Shown here piece after piece: positions 26,389 to 35,624 of a stretch of DNA of 64,000 nucleotides (within the stretch, counting starts at the first letter, position 1; each line of letters starts with the position of its first letter). The stretch covers positions 4,054,808 to 4,118,807 of the forward strand of contig NZ_CP009505.1 of NCBI RefSeq assembly GCF_000970045.1, in the 5' to 3' direction. A program made the translations under genes and the position numbers. This DNA comes from Methanosarcina sp. MTP4. GTDB lineage: Archaea; Halobacteriota; Methanosarcinia; Methanosarcinales; Methanosarcinaceae. Under the pieces are notes generated by a model. That model was not told the DNA's origin and ran no database searches. It saw only the letters and a program-made list of their open reading frames with translations.

Positions 26389-27441
26389 TTAACACTTTTC
26401 CCTGAATTCGAAAATCAGAAGGTTCGAAATGATCCTTACTTCAAACTCATATCCGGCAGCCTGGAACAGCCTGGAAAACATTTCAACCAATTTGAGAGAA
26501 GCCTTTTCACTGGAAAACTGATGCCGGATTTTTACCTGCATCCTTCCTTCCTCAAAAACCCTTTCGACATCACTTACAAGCTGGGTGACTGAGGCCAGTT
26601 TTTTCGTGGCAACGATCATTTCGCAAAGCGAGATCTCTCGTATAGGTTTACCCGCAGATTCTTCAAAAAAGCTTGTCACGTCAGGGACTTCTCCCACGAG
26701 GAAAGCTTCAAAAACGTCCTTGTTCAGGTTCACCCTCTGGTACCTTTGCTGCCTGTACCTGACTATGAGGGAAATCCAGAAATCAGGCCGGCTCTTAATC
26801 TCCTTGAAAACGGCATCGAAAGCTCCGAAGTTTTTTAAAATCCCGGGAGGAAGTTCCAGACCCATAGACCTGTATTCCTTGAGATATATACGTACAGAGT
26901 TTGATTTCCGGTGGACAAAAGAGACGTCCAGATCCATATAAAAGCCAAGGAAAATAGAGATTTTCTCGGAAATGAAAGCCCTGAAACTCGGGTCCCCGTT
27001 TTCGAGTATGATTACTTCGGTTTTATCGTCATCCAGGTGATAGGTTGAAGCTACAAGTTCCCATCCCATGTTCCTGCTTCGGGTGTTCAGGTACTCCACC
27101 AGGTCGGGAAGAGACTTTATCCGGTAAGGATTGAAAAGTTCACTTACAACCCCTTCTTCCACGAGAATCCCATCGGTTTTCTCGATCAGCCACCTAACGG
27201 TGAGCTGACTCATTAATATACATTCTCCACTTTCAATTAGGCTGTTGCGAAGCGCAGGGTACCCGGATTCTTCCCTGAAGTGCTTTATTGCCTCCTCGAT
27301 TGTGTCATATTCCTGTAATGCAGCTTCGGCAAGTTCGATGGCATCCCGTATTGCCGCACTCAGATTACCAGAATTATTATCCAGAAAAGGGCGCAATTTT
27401 TGCAGGTACTCATCTTCCATTGAGATGTTCTTTCGGATCAC
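26389..27441 (-). CDS. Ribbon-helix-helix-like regulator paralogue 2
   Basis: A 350-residue paralogue of the 25000 and 27804 genes. It starts with GTG (IRKNISMEDEYLQKLRPFL, NNSGNLSAAIRDAIEL). It shares LFNPYRIKSLPDLVEYLN, RSRNMGWELV, VHRKSNSVRIYLKEY, FGAFDAVFKEIKSRPDFW and YQRVNLNKDVFEAF with its relatives. GGGGAACGCTA precedes the start. It is the shortest of the three at the C-terminus. Function unknown beyond a probable DNA-binding N-terminus. Confidence 0.7.
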   Translation of the reverse strand: MIRKNISMEDEYLQKLRPFLDNNSGNLSAAIRDAIELAEAALQEYDTIEEAIKHFREESGYPALRNSLIESGECILMSQLTVRWLIEKTDGILVEEGVVSELFNPYRIKSLPDLVEYLNTRSRNMGWELVASTYHLDDDKTEVIILENGDPSFRAFISEKISIFLGFYMDLDVSFVHRKSNSVRIYLKEYRSMGLELPPGILKNFGAFDAVFKEIKSRPDFWISLIVRYRQQRYQRVNLNKDVFEAFLVGEVPDVTSFFEESAGKPIREISLCEMIVATKKLASVTQLVSDVERVFEEGRMQVKIRHQFSSEKASLKLVEMFSRLFQAAGYEFEVRIISNLLIFEFREKC

Positions 27442-27803
27442 TAGCGTTCCCCAGAGTTCTTATTTAAATAAGGTACTTTCAAGCCGGCCATTGAAATTTG
27501 AAACAAATTTCCTTCGTATTTCCGGATAAAGGATGTTTACGGGCATCAAGATGTGAATGGATGGCATCCAATACACACTAAGATGTTAATCGATGGTATA
27601 TAAAATTTCTTGGATATTATATAAAATAAGAATAAGCTGCATTCATACAGGTCCTTACAGAGAAACTGAAAAAGGCCTGAAAAAACACGAAAAAATCGAG
27701 AGGATGCGAAAGAAAAAGAGAAGAGGCGAAAAAATCAGAAAGAACACGAAGGGATCTGAAAGGACACAAAAAAATCTGAAATTAGACCCCAACTCTCATT
27801 TTC
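27442..27803. other. Spacer between RHH-like paralogues 2 and 3
   Basis: The right part holds degenerate purine-rich repeats (GAAAAAATCxGAAAG-like, about 27680-27780). No real gene is seen. Confidence 0.4.
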
Positions 27804-28934
27804 TCAGAGTTCCACGCCTTCGTCTGAAGGGTAGGGAAGCCCGGAACTTTCCTTTTCAACTTCCGGATCATTGAACTCCAATATTGTAAGCCCCTTAAGA
27901 GAGGTTACACTGAAACTGTGCCAGCCTGCCCGGAATACATCAGAAAAAAGACGAACCATTTTGGCATTTACCTTTTCACTGGAATAATTATGGTAAACTT
28001 TGATGTACTCTTTCCCTTTTTCCGTGTTAATTTCGACATCGTCCACAAGCTGTGAGGTCATAAACAGGTGTTTGAAAAGAGGGATCAGTTCCGAAAGCGG
28101 GATTTCATGGAGCTGGCGCCCGGCTTTTACCTCGAAATACTTCATTATATCGGGATATTCCCCGGCAGCAAAAGATTCGAAGAGGTCCCTGTCAATGTTT
28201 ATCCGCTGGTAGTTGAAAAACTTGTATAGTTCGACGAGCGTTTTCCAGAAATCCCCTTTTCTTTCGATTTCCCTGTACATGCTGTCCATCGACCCGAAGT
28301 ACTTCAGGACCCCGGGGGGAATTTCTCCCTGCTCATGCCGTGCAAAGGGCTTCAGGTAGAGGGTAGTCGAGTTGGACTTCCTGTGCACCACTTCCACATC
28401 TAGGCTCATCCACCGCGCCAGGAAAAGGCAAACTGTTTCCACAACGAGTTCCCGGAGGTCCCGATCTCCCCCCAGAAAACTCATAGTTGAAAATTCAGGA
28501 TCAAGTTCCTTGCCGCAGGCAGCCGAGACCTCCAGATTCCAGCCCATCTTCCGGCTTCGGGCATTGAGATATCCTTCAAGTTCAGACATCGTTCTGATCC
28601 TGTAAGGGTTGATCAGTTCATGGACAACGTCTTCATCCAGCAGCCTGCCGGAAGTATTCTTCACAAGCCAGTTCAACACTTGCTGGCTTACCATGATGCC
28701 TTCCCCTGACTCCACCAGGGTTTCCATTCCTCCGAAATCAATTTCACTTCCATTCAGAGAATTTGCTGCTTTTTCCGGTGTCCCGTGCATTTCCAGAGCG
28801 AGATCGGCAAGCTCGATAGCTTCTCTTACCGCCGCACTGAGATTTCCTCCATGCCTGTCCAGGAAAGGCTGGAGCTTAAGTAGATGAGCATCATCCAGGG
28901 AGATGTTTTTACGAATCAAAAGAGCCCTCGACAT
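27804..28934 (-). CDS. Ribbon-helix-helix-like regulator paralogue 3
   Basis: A 376-residue paralogue of the two preceding genes. The ATG at 28934 is listed. A TTG at 28919, preceded by GAGGG and aligned with the starts of the other two (IRKNIS), is an equally good choice. Shared segments are HGGNLSAAVREAIELADLAL, LINPYRIRTMSELEGYLN, ARSRKMGWNLEV, VHRKSNSTTLYLKPF and FGSMDSMYREIERKGDFW. TATA-like CTTATATAAAA abuts the ATG. The function is inferred as for the paralogues. Confidence 0.7.
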   Translation of the reverse strand: MSRALLIRKNISLDDAHLLKLQPFLDRHGGNLSAAVREAIELADLALEMHGTPEKAANSLNGSEIDFGGMETLVESGEGIMVSQQVLNWLVKNTSGRLLDEDVVHELINPYRIRTMSELEGYLNARSRKMGWNLEVSAACGKELDPEFSTMSFLGGDRDLRELVVETVCLFLARWMSLDVEVVHRKSNSTTLYLKPFARHEQGEIPPGVLKYFGSMDSMYREIERKGDFWKTLVELYKFFNYQRINIDRDLFESFAAGEYPDIMKYFEVKAGRQLHEIPLSELIPLFKHLFMTSQLVDDVEINTEKGKEYIKVYHNYSSEKVNAKMVRLFSDVFRAGWHSFSVTSLKGLTILEFNDPEVEKESSGLPYPSDEGVEL

Positions 28935-29169
28935 TTTATATAAGATAACTTTCCGGGCCGGCAGATCAGGTCCGTAGATCCTTGGACCCGGAAAACGCCA
29001 TAAACTTTCACGAAATTTTATATTTTCTACCAGTTACTGCTTTAATGCAACAAATATAAATAAGTTATTATATCATTTTATAAATATTAATAAGATGCAT
29101 CCCGGGAAATCTCTCCGGAAAACTCAGGATGACCGACACGGCTTTAAGTTCAGCATATTATTTACTCTC

Positions 29170-29649
29170 ATGCAAAGCGAAGAAAGACTTACAAGAGTCC
29201 GCACGATCGCGGATTACCAGTTTGGTAAAGGCTCCGGAAAAGAACTTTTCCCTGAAGGGGCAACATTCCAGTTATCCCGGACAAAGAGAGTGCGCCAGGT
29301 TTTCCACTCCGGAAAGCGCATCACAACAGCAAGGGCAAAGGACGGTTTTTTTACCCTGAGCATGAAAGGGGCAGCCGTTCTTCACGGACATTTACCGGGA
29401 AAAAGGCTCAGGGTAGTGGTCTGTGAAGACGCGGCCCCTTTTGTGGCAAAAGGTAAAACGGCTTTTGCAAAACATGTGGTATCCCTCGACCCCGAACTCA
29501 GGGCAGGGGACGAAGTCCTTGTCACGGACGAAAACGACAGGCTGCTTGCGACCGGACAGCTACTCCTCTCTCCCGAAGAGGTCCTTGCCCTTGAGGGTGG
29601 GCCTGCAGTGGATGTGCGGGTAGGCATAGAATCAAAGAAAGCGGAATGA
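29170..29649 (+). CDS. PUA-domain protein
   Basis: The 159-residue protein has an RNA-binding PUA domain in its C-terminal half (KRLRVVVCEDAAPFVAKGK, FAKHVVSLDPELRAGDEVLVTDEN, shown in part; LLATGQLLLSPEEV). Similar archaeal stand-alone PUA proteins are thought to act on tRNA or rRNA. The start ATG 29170 (MQSEERLTRVRTIADYQFG) is preferred on family length; the frame is open from 29095. No clear ribosome site is present. Confidence 0.75.
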   Translation: MQSEERLTRVRTIADYQFGKGSGKELFPEGATFQLSRTKRVRQVFHSGKRITTARAKDGFFTLSMKGAAVLHGHLPGKRLRVVVCEDAAPFVAKGKTAFAKHVVSLDPELRAGDEVLVTDENDRLLATGQLLLSPEEVLALEGGPAVDVRVGIESKKAE

Positions 29650-29882
29650 ACCTCCAACGCAGGAGTCCCTGTGTTTTCCCTTTGCACTTCCCGGATTTAT
29701 CTTTAGGATTTTCCGGAGAAGACACTGGAGAAAGGAAATAGAATAGACATTTCCGGAAATTTACACAATATTTTATATGTAAAGGCTGGTAGAAATAGGA
29801 CATAATATAATAAGGATGCCATTTTGTGTGGCTCAGGCCCACAGTAAATGAATAAAAATATATCCTGTAAAGTAGTTTTTGC

Positions 29883-31124
29883 TTGAAAGTACTTCATAGA
29901 TTTCTGAAAAAGGATTTCAAACAATATCCCTGCAGCAGAGATCCAGGTATCCAAAATCAGTCCCCGGAGAGTGAAAACATTTCAGAACCAGAACAGGTCT
30001 TTAAATCCCTGCTCATTCCCGACAACACCAGAATAGAAGCTAACCGGATCTTCGTGGAAGGAGACGTGATTGTCGGCAACCACTCCAGTATTGAATACGG
30101 GATTTCCGGAAATACGGTTATAATCGGGGAAGGGGTGAGCGTTTCTGGAGACGTTGCAGCCAGGTCCGATGCCAGGATTGACATGTGGTCCAAATTTGGG
30201 AGCAATGTCGATGTTGGGAGAAACGCCTACCTGGGGGAATTCGTGACAATTGACGGGAAACTGACCGTTGAAAGAGATCTGGACGTCGGAAAAGAAGTGA
30301 AGGTCAAAGCCGGATTCGAAACCAAAGGCTGGATAGTTGTCAGGAACCCCGTACCCGTTATCATGTTCCTTTTCCTGTACATCAGGGAAATGATGGGCCT
30401 CGGAAAGGGCGAAGAAGTTGAAAAAGCCATTGAAGACCTCTTCGAAGATTATGAGGACAATGAAGAGACCCCCCGGCTTGGCGAAAAGCTCCTGATTGTG
30501 CCCGCCGGCTCGAAAGTCTCCCCGAAAGCCATAGAAGTTGCAGAAAAAGCCTTGATAGGAAGCGGCTGTGTTCTCATAGGAAATATTAAGGCGCAGTCGT
30601 TAGAGGCAGGAAAAGGCCTGACCCTGCAGGGAAGCATCCATTCGGAGGACAAGATTACCCTCGGGGACAACAGCACTGTCCACGGCAGCCTTGTTTCAAA
30701 AGGACAGGTCCGTATAGGAAGAAACAGCCGGATCTACGGAGGAATAAAGGCCGATGCCGTGTTCCTGCATGAAAAGGCAAGGGTAGACGGCACTATCAGG
30801 GCACCTTCCGGAGTATCTTTTATCCGGGAACCTGCAGAAAAAATAGCTTTCAAAAAAATCCGGAACTTTGAAAGCCCAGCGGCTGAAAAAGCATCTGAAG
30901 GGTTTAAAGCAAGATCTCATGAAGAAGGGGGCGTAAAAGCCTTTGAAGTGGTAGAAATCGAAACCCTCATGAAAACAAAGGCAAAAGCTAAAAACGGTTT
31001 TGTGCCCGGCAGAGGAAGAATGCCTGCCAGGACTGGGGCAATGGGAAGAAGCCGACGTTTCATGGGTGCGCAGAGGTTCAGATTAGAAAAATGCAGGGCT
31101 TCAGGTTCCGGAAGACTGCCATAA
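29883..31124 (+). CDS. Bactofilin-like polymer-forming protein
   Basis: The 413-residue protein has two blocks of short beta-strand repeats like bactofilins, which polymerise into cell-envelope scaffolds. Block one is about 30-155 (RIFVEGDVIVG, NTVIIGEGVSVSGDV, TVERDLDVGKEVKVKAG). Block two is about 205-315 (GCVLIGNIKAQSLEAG, ITLGDNSTVHGSL, RIGRNSRIYGGIKADAV). Between them lies a hydrophobic segment (VPVIMFLFLYIREMMG) and an acidic linker. The C-terminus is basic and Arg/Gly-rich (GRGRMPARTGAMGRSRR). The TTG start is uncertain; no ribosome site is clear. Confidence 0.75.
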   Translation: MKVLHRFLKKDFKQYPCSRDPGIQNQSPESENISEPEQVFKSLLIPDNTRIEANRIFVEGDVIVGNHSSIEYGISGNTVIIGEGVSVSGDVAARSDARIDMWSKFGSNVDVGRNAYLGEFVTIDGKLTVERDLDVGKEVKVKAGFETKGWIVVRNPVPVIMFLFLYIREMMGLGKGEEVEKAIEDLFEDYEDNEETPRLGEKLLIVPAGSKVSPKAIEVAEKALIGSGCVLIGNIKAQSLEAGKGLTLQGSIHSEDKITLGDNSTVHGSLVSKGQVRIGRNSRIYGGIKADAVFLHEKARVDGTIRAPSGVSFIREPAEKIAFKKIRNFESPAAEKASEGFKARSHEEGGVKAFEVVEIETLMKTKAKAKNGFVPGRGRMPARTGAMGRSRRFMGAQRFRLEKCRASGSGRLP

Positions 31125-31486
31125 GCCGGGGACCGGACATTCCCCCACTCCGAGCCCAACGCTGGGAAGAGTCAGAAAACTCCCCAACCCTGACTAATCC
31201 TGACCCTTCTAAGACATATTTCGATTTTTTTTATTTTGAATGAAGAAACCTTTAACAAGGTACTATATTCTTTAAAGGAAACTGCCAGGTAGCAGTAAGA
31301 TTAATTAGGGAATCAGGGAATTATCTGGCTTCAGATAGAATAGATGAGAGTTTCAACTGACTGCTATAATTACGGAGATATTCTTCCGCAGGTAAGAGCT
31401 GCAAGTAAGTTGTCGCAAGTAAGCGGTTGCAAGTAAGCGGCTTACCATTATAACCTTTAGTTATAAATCTCAGAGAAGGTGTTCAT
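31125..31486. other. Upstream region of argD
   Basis: No gene is visible. A GCAAGTAAG(C/T)GG(C/T)T-like unit is repeated three times (about 31399-31444). TATA-like TTATAACCTTTAGTTATAAA lies at about 31448-31467. Confidence 0.45.
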
Positions 31487-32674
31487 TTGACAGAAGGAAT
31501 AATGGATCAGAAAGATCCGCAGGCAAAGTACGATTCCGTCATCGGGAAAGATGCAAAATACGTTATGCAGACCTATGGGCGCCAGCCCCTTGTGCTCTCG
31601 AAAGGAAAAGGTGCGCTTGTCTATGACGTGCACGGGAAAGAGTATATCGACTGCGTGGCAGGGATTGCGGTAAACAACGTGGGACACTGCCACCCGAAAG
31701 TGGTCCAAGCTATCAGAGAACAGGCAGGAGAACTGATGCACGTCTCCAACCTATACTACACCGAAATCCAGGCAGAACTTGCGGAAGCCCTGGTCTCGGT
31801 TACGGGCATGGGACGTGTTTTCTTCTGCAACTCGGGAGCTGAAGCCGTAGAAGCTGCAATGAAACTTGCCCGCATGGTTTCAGGGAAAAGCGCCTTTATT
31901 GCAGCTGAAGGCTCCTTCCACGGCAGGACCATAGGAGCACTTTCCGTAACTTACAAAAACGCTTACAGGGCACCTTTTGAACCCCCGGTAAGTACGGCGA
32001 CCACCTTTGTCCCCTACTCCGATGCCGCTGCAATCAGGCAGGCAATCTCCGACAATACCGCCGCCGTTATCCTGGAACCCGTCCAGGGGGAAGGCGGGGT
32101 GAACATTCCTGACCCCGGCTACCTTAAAGAAGTAAGGGAAATCTGCGACGAAACCGGCACTCTCCTGATCTTTGACGAGGTGCAGACCGGCTTTGGGAGG
32201 ACAGGGACCTGGTTCTGTAAAGAGCAGGCAGGGGTTGAACCCGACATTATGAGCATGGCAAAAGCAATCGGAGGAGGTTTCCCCATGGGAGCCATTGCCG
32301 CCCGTGAAGGAATCAGTTTTGAGCGCGGCCAGCATGCGGCCACCTTCGGAGGCGGGCCCCTGGCCTGTGCTGCTGCTCTCGCCTCAATTGGAGCCATCAA
32401 GGAAGAAAAGCTCCTAGAACGTTCCCGTGAAATGGGAGCTTATTTTATAGAAAAACTCAGGAACATGAACAGGGACGATGTAGTGGAAGTCCGCGGGAAA
32501 GGGCTCATGATCGGGGTTGAGATGAACTACAAATGTGGGGATATCGTGGACTTTGCCCGGGAACACGGTGTGCTTGTGAACTGCACCTCGGACTCGGTGC
32601 TCCGCCTTGTGCCCCCGCTTGTAATCACCAAAGAGCAGATAGATACGGTAGTTGGTATCCTTGAGCAGGCCTGA
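31487..32674 (+). CDS. argD: Acetylornithine aminotransferase
   Basis: A PLP enzyme of arginine synthesis that transaminates N-acetylglutamate semialdehyde. The 395-residue class III fold has [44 protein letters not shown] and the Schiff-base lysine in [14 protein letters not shown]. The TTG at 31487 is preceded by AAGGTG; ATG 31502 is an alternative. hisC overlaps its end. Confidence 0.9.
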   Translation: MTEGIMDQKDPQAKYDSVIGKDAKYVMQTYGRQPLVLSKGKGALVYDVHGKEYIDCVAGIAVNNVGHCHPKVVQAIREQAGELMHVSNLYYTEIQAELAEALVSVTGMGRVFFCNSGAEAVEAAMKLARMVSGKSAFIAAEGSFHGRTIGALSVTYKNAYRAPFEPPVSTATTFVPYSDAAAIRQAISDNTAAVILEPVQGEGGVNIPDPGYLKEVREICDETGTLLIFDEVQTGFGRTGTWFCKEQAGVEPDIMSMAKAIGGGFPMGAIAAREGISFERGQHAATFGGGPLACAAALASIGAIKEEKLLERSREMGAYFIEKLRNMNRDDVVEVRGKGLMIGVEMNYKCGDIVDFAREHGVLVNCTSDSVLRLVPPLVITKEQIDTVVGILEQA

Positions 32675-33755
32675 ACTCATAAAAAAAGAAATTTTTGAGA
32701 TTGCAGAGTACGTGCCCGGCAAGTCCATCGAGGAAATAGCCTCGGCTTACGGGCTTGACCCTGCAACGATCATCAAACTCGGCTCGAACGAAAACCCGCT
32801 TGGCCCCTCTCCAAAAGCCGTGGAAGCCCTGGTAAAAGCCGCTCCCGGCGCAAACATCTACCCCTCAGCCGATGCCCGGGAGTTAAGGGAAGCCCTGTCT
32901 GAATACACAGGATTCCCGGTCTCGAACCTTGTCGCGTCAGGCCCCGGGATGGACGGGCTCCTGGACGGGCTTTGCAGGCTCACCCTCGAAAAGGGAGACG
33001 AAGTCATTGTCCCGACCCCCACCTTTGCCTATTACGAACTTCCGGCCCTGGCCTGCGGGGGAATCCCGGTCTTTGTCAGCAGGGAAGCCGACTTTTCCGT
33101 TGACCCGGAAAAAGTCCTGGCAGCCGAAACACCGCGGACAAAGCTTATCTTCCTCTGCTCCCCCAACAACCCCTCGGGAAACCTCCTGCCCGAAGCCGAC
33201 CTCAGGAAGATCCTTGAAAATGCCCGGGCCCTTGTCTTCGTTGACGAAGCCTATGTGGAATTTGCCGACAGGAAGCTCTCAAGCCTGGTCAGCGAGTACG
33301 ACAACCTGATCGTAGGCAGGACCTTTTCCAAAGCCTTCGGACTTGCAGGCCTGCGCCTTGGCTACGGGATCATGCAGGAATGGCTTCAAAGGGAATACAT
33401 GCGGGCAGCAACGCCTTTCTGCGTGAGCCTTCCCGCTCTCAGGGCAGGAATCGCTGCCCTATCGGATACCGAACAACTCCGGAAGAGCATAGAACTTGCC
33501 AGGAAAGGAAGGGAAGACCTGAAAGAGAGGATGCCTTTCAAAGTTTACCCCTCCCAGGCCAACTTCGTCCTCGTGGACGTCATCCCGCTTAAATCAAAAG
33601 CCGTGTCCGAAGCTCTCCTGAAAAAAGGAATTATTGTGCGTCCCTGCGATTCCTTCCGGGACGCCGGGGATACCCTGATCCGCCTGACAGTGGGAACCCC
33701 GGAACAGAACGATAAGGTGGTCCGGGCTTTCGAGGCTGTAAAAGAAGAATTGTAA
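32661..33755 (+). CDS. hisC: Histidinol-phosphate aminotransferase
   Basis: A PLP class I/II aminotransferase of histidine synthesis. The 364-residue protein begins [20 protein letters not shown] at TTG 32661, which matches the family start; the frame is open from 32652. Key segments are [32 protein letters not shown] and the PLP lysine in [18 protein letters not shown]. It overlaps argD by 14 bases, so translation is coupled. Confidence 0.92.
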   Translation: MSRPELIKKEIFEIAEYVPGKSIEEIASAYGLDPATIIKLGSNENPLGPSPKAVEALVKAAPGANIYPSADARELREALSEYTGFPVSNLVASGPGMDGLLDGLCRLTLEKGDEVIVPTPTFAYYELPALACGGIPVFVSREADFSVDPEKVLAAETPRTKLIFLCSPNNPSGNLLPEADLRKILENARALVFVDEAYVEFADRKLSSLVSEYDNLIVGRTFSKAFGLAGLRLGYGIMQEWLQREYMRAATPFCVSLPALRAGIAALSDTEQLRKSIELARKGREDLKERMPFKVYPSQANFVLVDVIPLKSKAVSEALLKKGIIVRPCDSFRDAGDTLIRLTVGTPEQNDKVVRAFEAVKEEL

Positions 33756-33898
33756 AAAAGAAGTTTGAAAAAGGAAGTTGAAAAAGGAAGTTGAAAAAAG
33801 ATGTGACGGAAACCCCGGGCCCGGGTTTCTGACTTCAATTTTATAAATTACCCGGTTTTTCAATTAATTCGCTTCATAACTTTACTTCTTCAATTCCT

Positions 33899-34270
33899 TC
33901 AAAATTCTTCAATTCCTTCGATTTTCATAAGAGGATAATTCAGCTCGGGATCGAATTCCATTCCGACATTGACCCGCTTAGAGCCATATTTTACGGTTAT
34001 TTTAACCTTCAGCATGGGTCCCTGGAGTTCGGTGTAGCCGAATTCATCGTTCAGTTTACCCTTTAACATTTCCCGGTCGATTTTTACGGAAATGTCTTCC
34101 ACGTAAGGCTGGACGGAGATACTTTCCTGAATGGCTTTTTCCAGACTTCCTGCCGTTTTCAGGTTCACGGGGGAACCGGTAAACTGGTGGTAGAGAGCGC
34201 CCAGTTTTATGCCTGCCTCGAAGAGAGCGTTGTCCCTGTCAGTTATATTATCATTTGTACAACCAGTCAT
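33899..34270 (-). CDS. mptD: Archaeal dihydroneopterin aldolase MptD
   Basis: Converts 7,8-dihydroneopterin to 6-hydroxymethyl-dihydropterin in methanopterin synthesis. The 123-residue protein resembles the MptD family: RDNALFEAGIKLGALYHQFTG, SLEKAIQESISVQPYVEDI and ELNYPLMKIEGIEEF. It is the last gene of the leftward artA-asd-pssA-mptD series, 29 bases after pssA. Its stop lies in a small duplication of the coding end (GAAGGAATTGAAGAA twice). Confidence 0.75.
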   Translation of the reverse strand: MTGCTNDNITDRDNALFEAGIKLGALYHQFTGSPVNLKTAGSLEKAIQESISVQPYVEDISVKIDREMLKGKLNDEFGYTELQGPMLKVKITVKYGSKRVNVGMEFDPELNYPLMKIEGIEEF

Positions 34271-34299
34271 AGTATCACCTTATCTTACCTTTTTTACCT

Positions 34300-34995
34300 T
34301 TACCTTTTCCTTTTATTATTAACATTGCTCAACATGGGTACTTTCAGGAAGGGAGAGAGCATATAAACCAGCATCAAAATGAAAGGAACAGGGGAAAAGA
34401 ACCTCATGTAACGCAGGTCTATGAAGAAGAGCAGCACCATGGCGAAAAACATGAAAGCTATGAAAGCCAGGAGTTTAAAGTTCTTGATCTTGGGATAGGC
34501 CACGGAGCTTACCATCAGGAGGGACAGGGCAAGAGTCAGGGCAAGCAGGAAATCAATCCTGACAAGGCTTTCTCCCAGGAGCATATACGAGGCGAGCATA
34601 ACACAGCCTGCGGTGATCGGGAGCCCTTCAAAACCTGTCTTTTCCGAGGGGATTACGTTAAAACGGGCAAGTCTCAGGACCCCGCAGAGGGCGTAGAAGT
34701 ATGCAAAAATGACTACTATCAGGTCTTCTCCGCCGAAATAGAAGTAAATGAGAAGAGCAGGAGCGACACCGAAAGAGACAGCATCTGCCAGGGAGTCCAG
34801 CTGTTCCCCAAGCTTACCTCCCCCGAATTTCCGGGCAAAGTACCCATCAGCCCCATCTGCAATTGCTGCAAGGAGCAGGAGGATCAGGGCAAAGTCAAAG
34901 GAGCCTACATGAGCAGCGGAAATAGCCGAGATTCCAAAGAAGAGGTTCGAGAGGGAAACAAAGTCAGGTAATTTTAAAAGCTGCAAAAGGGTCAT
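34300..34995 (-). CDS. pssA: CDP-archaeol/diacylglycerol-serine O-phosphatidyltransferase (archaetidylserine synthase)
   Basis: Makes archaetidylserine from CDP-archaeol and serine at the membrane. The 231-residue protein has 6-7 hydrophobic segments and the CDP-alcohol phosphotransferase motif DGYFAR...G...D...D (IADGADGYFARKFGGGKLGE, then QLDSLADAV). It overlaps the asd gene by four bases. Together with asd and artA it forms the aminophospholipid and surface-protein anchoring cluster. Confidence 0.9.
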   Translation of the reverse strand: MTLLQLLKLPDFVSLSNLFFGISAISAAHVGSFDFALILLLLAAIADGADGYFARKFGGGKLGEQLDSLADAVSFGVAPALLIYFYFGGEDLIVVIFAYFYALCGVLRLARFNVIPSEKTGFEGLPITAGCVMLASYMLLGESLVRIDFLLALTLALSLLMVSSVAYPKIKNFKLLAFIAFMFFAMVLLFFIDLRYMRFFSPVPFILMLVYMLSPFLKVPMLSNVNNKRKR

Positions 34996-35618
34996 AATAC
35001 ATCACTGTCCTCATTTAGTGTTGCTATAACGGTCCTGCCTGCGGACACCCTCTCTCCTTTACGGACAGTGATGTCAAAGGCTTCGGGGATTGTCACGTCT
35101 ACCCTCGACCCGAAACGGATCATACCTATGCGCTGGCCCTGTTCAACAACATCATCTTTTTTTGCATAAGTAACGATCCTGCGGGCAATTGTACCTGCGA
35201 TCTGTGTAACACTAACATCCCCGTGTTTGCTGATGATAATGAACTCGTTTCTTTCATTCCTTTCAGAGTCCTTGCAAAAAGCCGGGAGATATCCTCCTTT
35301 TTTGTAGACTACTTCCGTAATCCTGCCGGAAATTGGAGTCCTGTTTACATGAACATTCTGAAGAAACATGAATATACAGATTTTGCGTCCTCTTATGTCA
35401 ATGACCGTGCCATCAGCCGGAGAGATCATGTAGTTGTCCGAAACTTCTACATTCCTCTCGGGGTCCCTGAAGAACCAGACCATGAATATGGCCATTGCTG
35501 TCCCCAGATACGTAGCGTGGAGAAACACGGAATAATTCGTAACCCGATGAAAGCCCGCAAGAAGGGCGGTGACGGAGATAGCAGCACAAATCCAGGGTTC
35601 TGAGCCTTTTGCAAACAT
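34992..35618 (-). CDS. asd: Archaetidylserine decarboxylase (phosphatidylserine-decarboxylase family)
   Basis: Makes archaetidylethanolamine. It is a pyruvoyl enzyme of the short archaeal type, 208 residues, with two N-terminal membrane segments. Conserved PADG and NVHVNRTPISG are followed by the self-cleavage site Gly170-Ser171 (RFGSRVDV), which generates the pyruvoyl group. Its neighbours are artA (6 bases upstream) and pssA (4-base overlap). Confidence 0.9.
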   Translation of the reverse strand: MFAKGSEPWICAAISVTALLAGFHRVTNYSVFLHATYLGTAMAIFMVWFFRDPERNVEVSDNYMISPADGTVIDIRGRKICIFMFLQNVHVNRTPISGRITEVVYKKGGYLPAFCKDSERNERNEFIIISKHGDVSVTQIAGTIARRIVTYAKKDDVVEQGQRIGMIRFGSRVDVTIPEAFDITVRKGERVSAGRTVIATLNEDSDVL

Positions 35619-35624
35619 GCCTCT

